Origin: Actinomycetes bacterium
GTDB taxonomy: Bacteria; Actinomycetota; Actinomycetes; Mycobacteriales; Mycobacteriaceae
NCBI GenBank assembly: GCA_023388385.1
Contig: JAEWGK010000092.1
Span: 1-7,025 of the forward strand
DNA length: 7,025 nucleotides
Direction: 5' to 3'
Made by a program: the position numbers and the translations under genes. A model generated the notes under the pieces. That model was not told the DNA's origin. It worked only from the letters and a program-made list of their open reading frames with translations, and did not search any database. This document shows, piece after piece, positions 6,126 through 7,025 of the stretch; position 1 is the stretch's first letter; each line of letters opens with the position of its first letter.

Positions 6126-7003
6126 CCGCGCCCCTCGCGCAGGTGGCCCAGGTGCGTGGCGACGGCGAAGAAGTCGTCCATGAACGGATCCCCGAGGAAG
6201 TCCGAGTCCGTCCGCGGGATCGGCGGCCGGGCGAGGTCCAGCGCGGCGGCGGCGTCGGCGGCGCCCTCCAGCCGGCGCAGCTGCGCCCACGTCGGCGGCA
6301 TGAGGCGGACCTCACCGGCGCGCCACCGCTCCAGCAGGTCGGCGGGGCGGGCCCAGCCTGCGGCGGTGGCCTCCGACGTCCGGCCGTCCGGCTCCTGGCC
6401 CTCCGGCACGGCGGCGAGGAAGAAGAATGTGTCGTAGCGAATCGGGTTCGACGCCGGCGTGAGCCAGTTCGCCCACGGCCGCAGCAGATCGGAGCGCAGT
6501 CGCAGGGACCGCGCCGCGAGGAAACCGGCGAGGGCCGTCTCCCGCGACTCCAGGGCGCGTCGGGCGGCATCGCCGTCCTCCCCCGGCAGGGGATGCGCAC
6601 CGGCGTCGCCCGCGCGGTCGGCCAGCAGTACGCCGGATTCCTCGAACGTCTCGCGGACGGCGGCACACACCAGCGCCCGGGCGGTGCCGGCGGGCACGCC
6701 GAGCGCTCCCGCCCACCAGTCCACGTCCGGGCCCGCCCACTCGATGGCGGGGCTGACGTGGCCGTCGCCGTCCACGTCGCCCGGGAAGTCGCGGTCGTCG
6801 ACGCCGCCGCCCGGGAACACGGTCATCCCGGCGGCAAACCGCATGGAGGCGCGGCGGCGCTGGACGAAGACCTCCGGGCCCGCGTCACCGTCGCGCAGCA
6901 GCAGGACCGTCGACGCCAGGCGCGGGACCGCCGGGGCGGATGCGCCCACGGAGCCGGGGGCGGAACCGGCGCGGGCCGCGTCGTCACGCATCGCCGCGGA
7001 CAT
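6122..7003 (-). CDS. Nudix hydrolase, NUDT19-like
   Basis: This cytoplasmic hydrolase is expected to cleave a nucleoside diphosphate linked to another group. The 293-residue product has RLASTVLLLRDG (28-39), VFVQRRRASMRFAAG (45-59) and FPGGGVDD (63-70). The Nudix helix RETFEESGVLL lies at 117-127, with the metal-binding glutamates E121 and E122. The Gly-rich start of the Nudix box is separated from the REXXEE half by about 46 residues, instead of forming one compact box. This is typical of the NUDT19/NUDT7-like subfamily, some of whose members hydrolyse CoA or acyl-CoA. NWLTPASNPIRYDT (179-192) and LMPPTW (234-239) are also typical of the subfamily. The ATG has GGAGG 7 nt upstream. The first 27 residues are Ala/Ser-rich and probably flexible, without signal-peptide character. 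The gene overlaps the methyltransferase by ATGA, so the two are probably co-expressed. Confidence 0.9.
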   Translation of the reverse strand: MSAAMRDDAARAGSAPGSVGASAPAVPRLASTVLLLRDGDAGPEVFVQRRRASMRFAAGMTVFPGGGVDDRDFPGDVDGDGHVSPAIEWAGPDVDWWAGALGVPAGTARALVCAAVRETFEESGVLLADRAGDAGAHPLPGEDGDAARRALESRETALAGFLAARSLRLRSDLLRPWANWLTPASNPIRYDTFFFLAAVPEGQEPDGRTSEATAAGWARPADLLERWRAGEVRLMPPTWAQLRRLEGAADAAAALDLARPPIPRTDSDFLGDPFMDDFFAVATHLGHLREGRG

Positions 7004-7010
7004 CTCAGGT

Positions 7011-7015
7011 CCTCC
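7011..7015 (-). promoter_or_regulatory. Ribosome binding site of the Nudix gene
   Basis: GGAGG on the minus strand lies 7 nt upstream of the ATG at 7003. It favours this start over the in-frame ATG four codons later, which has no such site. The promoter is not within the remaining ten bases and must lie outside the window or in an upstream gene. Confidence 0.7.
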
Positions 7016-7025
7016 GCCGGTGGCG

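Noticed and set aside
6126..6290. Upstream extension of the methyltransferase reading frame
   Set aside because: The added 55 residues are Arg/Pro-rich and lie wholly within the Nudix gene. The ATG at 6125 has a ribosome binding site and the ATGA overlap.
4770..6437. A 555-codon open frame on the plus strand
   Set aside because: It is antisense to the methyltransferase and Nudix genes, with Arg/Ala-rich composition, no recognisable domain and no ribosome binding site.
1..7025. CRISPR arrays, insertion sequence ends, tRNA genes, phage or defence genes
   Set aside because: I saw no regularly spaced repeats, transposase motifs, tRNA-like folds or defence-family motifs. The window reads as conserved core chromosome.

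Overview
The window is very GC-rich coding DNA from a high-GC actinobacterium. I infer Corynebacterium or a close relative. The evidence is the strongly C/G-biased third codon positions, the CCS-type MnmA, and the gene order etfB-etfA, cysteine desulfurase, mnmA, MetE-like protein, which I recall from Corynebacterium and Mycobacterium chromosomes. All seven genes recognised read on the minus strand, so they are transcribed from high to low coordinates. No tRNA, rRNA, CRISPR array, insertion sequence or sign of recent transfer was seen.

Layout in the direction of transcription. (1) 7003-4923: a NUDT19-like Nudix hydrolase and a THUMP-like-domain SAM-dependent methyltransferase, joined by an ATGA overlap, form a two-gene unit. 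Its promoter probably lies outside the window. (2) 4922-4588: a 335-base intergenic region with an unusually AT-rich core. It holds the best candidate promoter for the ETF genes, a perfect palindrome, a pair of direct repeats and, in the leader, a strong GC hairpin. (3) 4587-2804: etfB and etfA, the two subunits of electron transfer flavoprotein, 50 bp apart, followed by a strong hairpin that probably ends the transcript. (4) 2803-2586: an intergenic region with an operator-sized inverted repeat and two weak promoter candidates for the next gene. (5) 2585-1: a cysteine desulfurase, the tRNA 2-thiouridylase MnmA, and the first 60 codons of a MetE/UROD-like protein that runs off the window. MnmA and the last gene overlap by ATGA.

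Two physiological themes are clear. The ETF heterodimer passes electrons from flavin dehydrogenases such as acyl-CoA dehydrogenases to the respiratory chain. The cysteine desulfurase and MnmA together can take sulfur from cysteine and place it on U34 of Glu, Gln and Lys tRNAs. The Nudix/methyltransferase pair is the least understood part. The Nudix enzyme may act on CoA derivatives or another nucleoside diphosphate, and the methyltransferase's substrate is unknown.

This is mostly conserved core chromosome, and I found no convincing new multi-gene system. The points most worth a second look are the regulatory DNA upstream of etfB, the inverted repeat upstream of the cysteine desulfurase, the possible leaderless start of that gene, and the uncharacterised methyltransferase.
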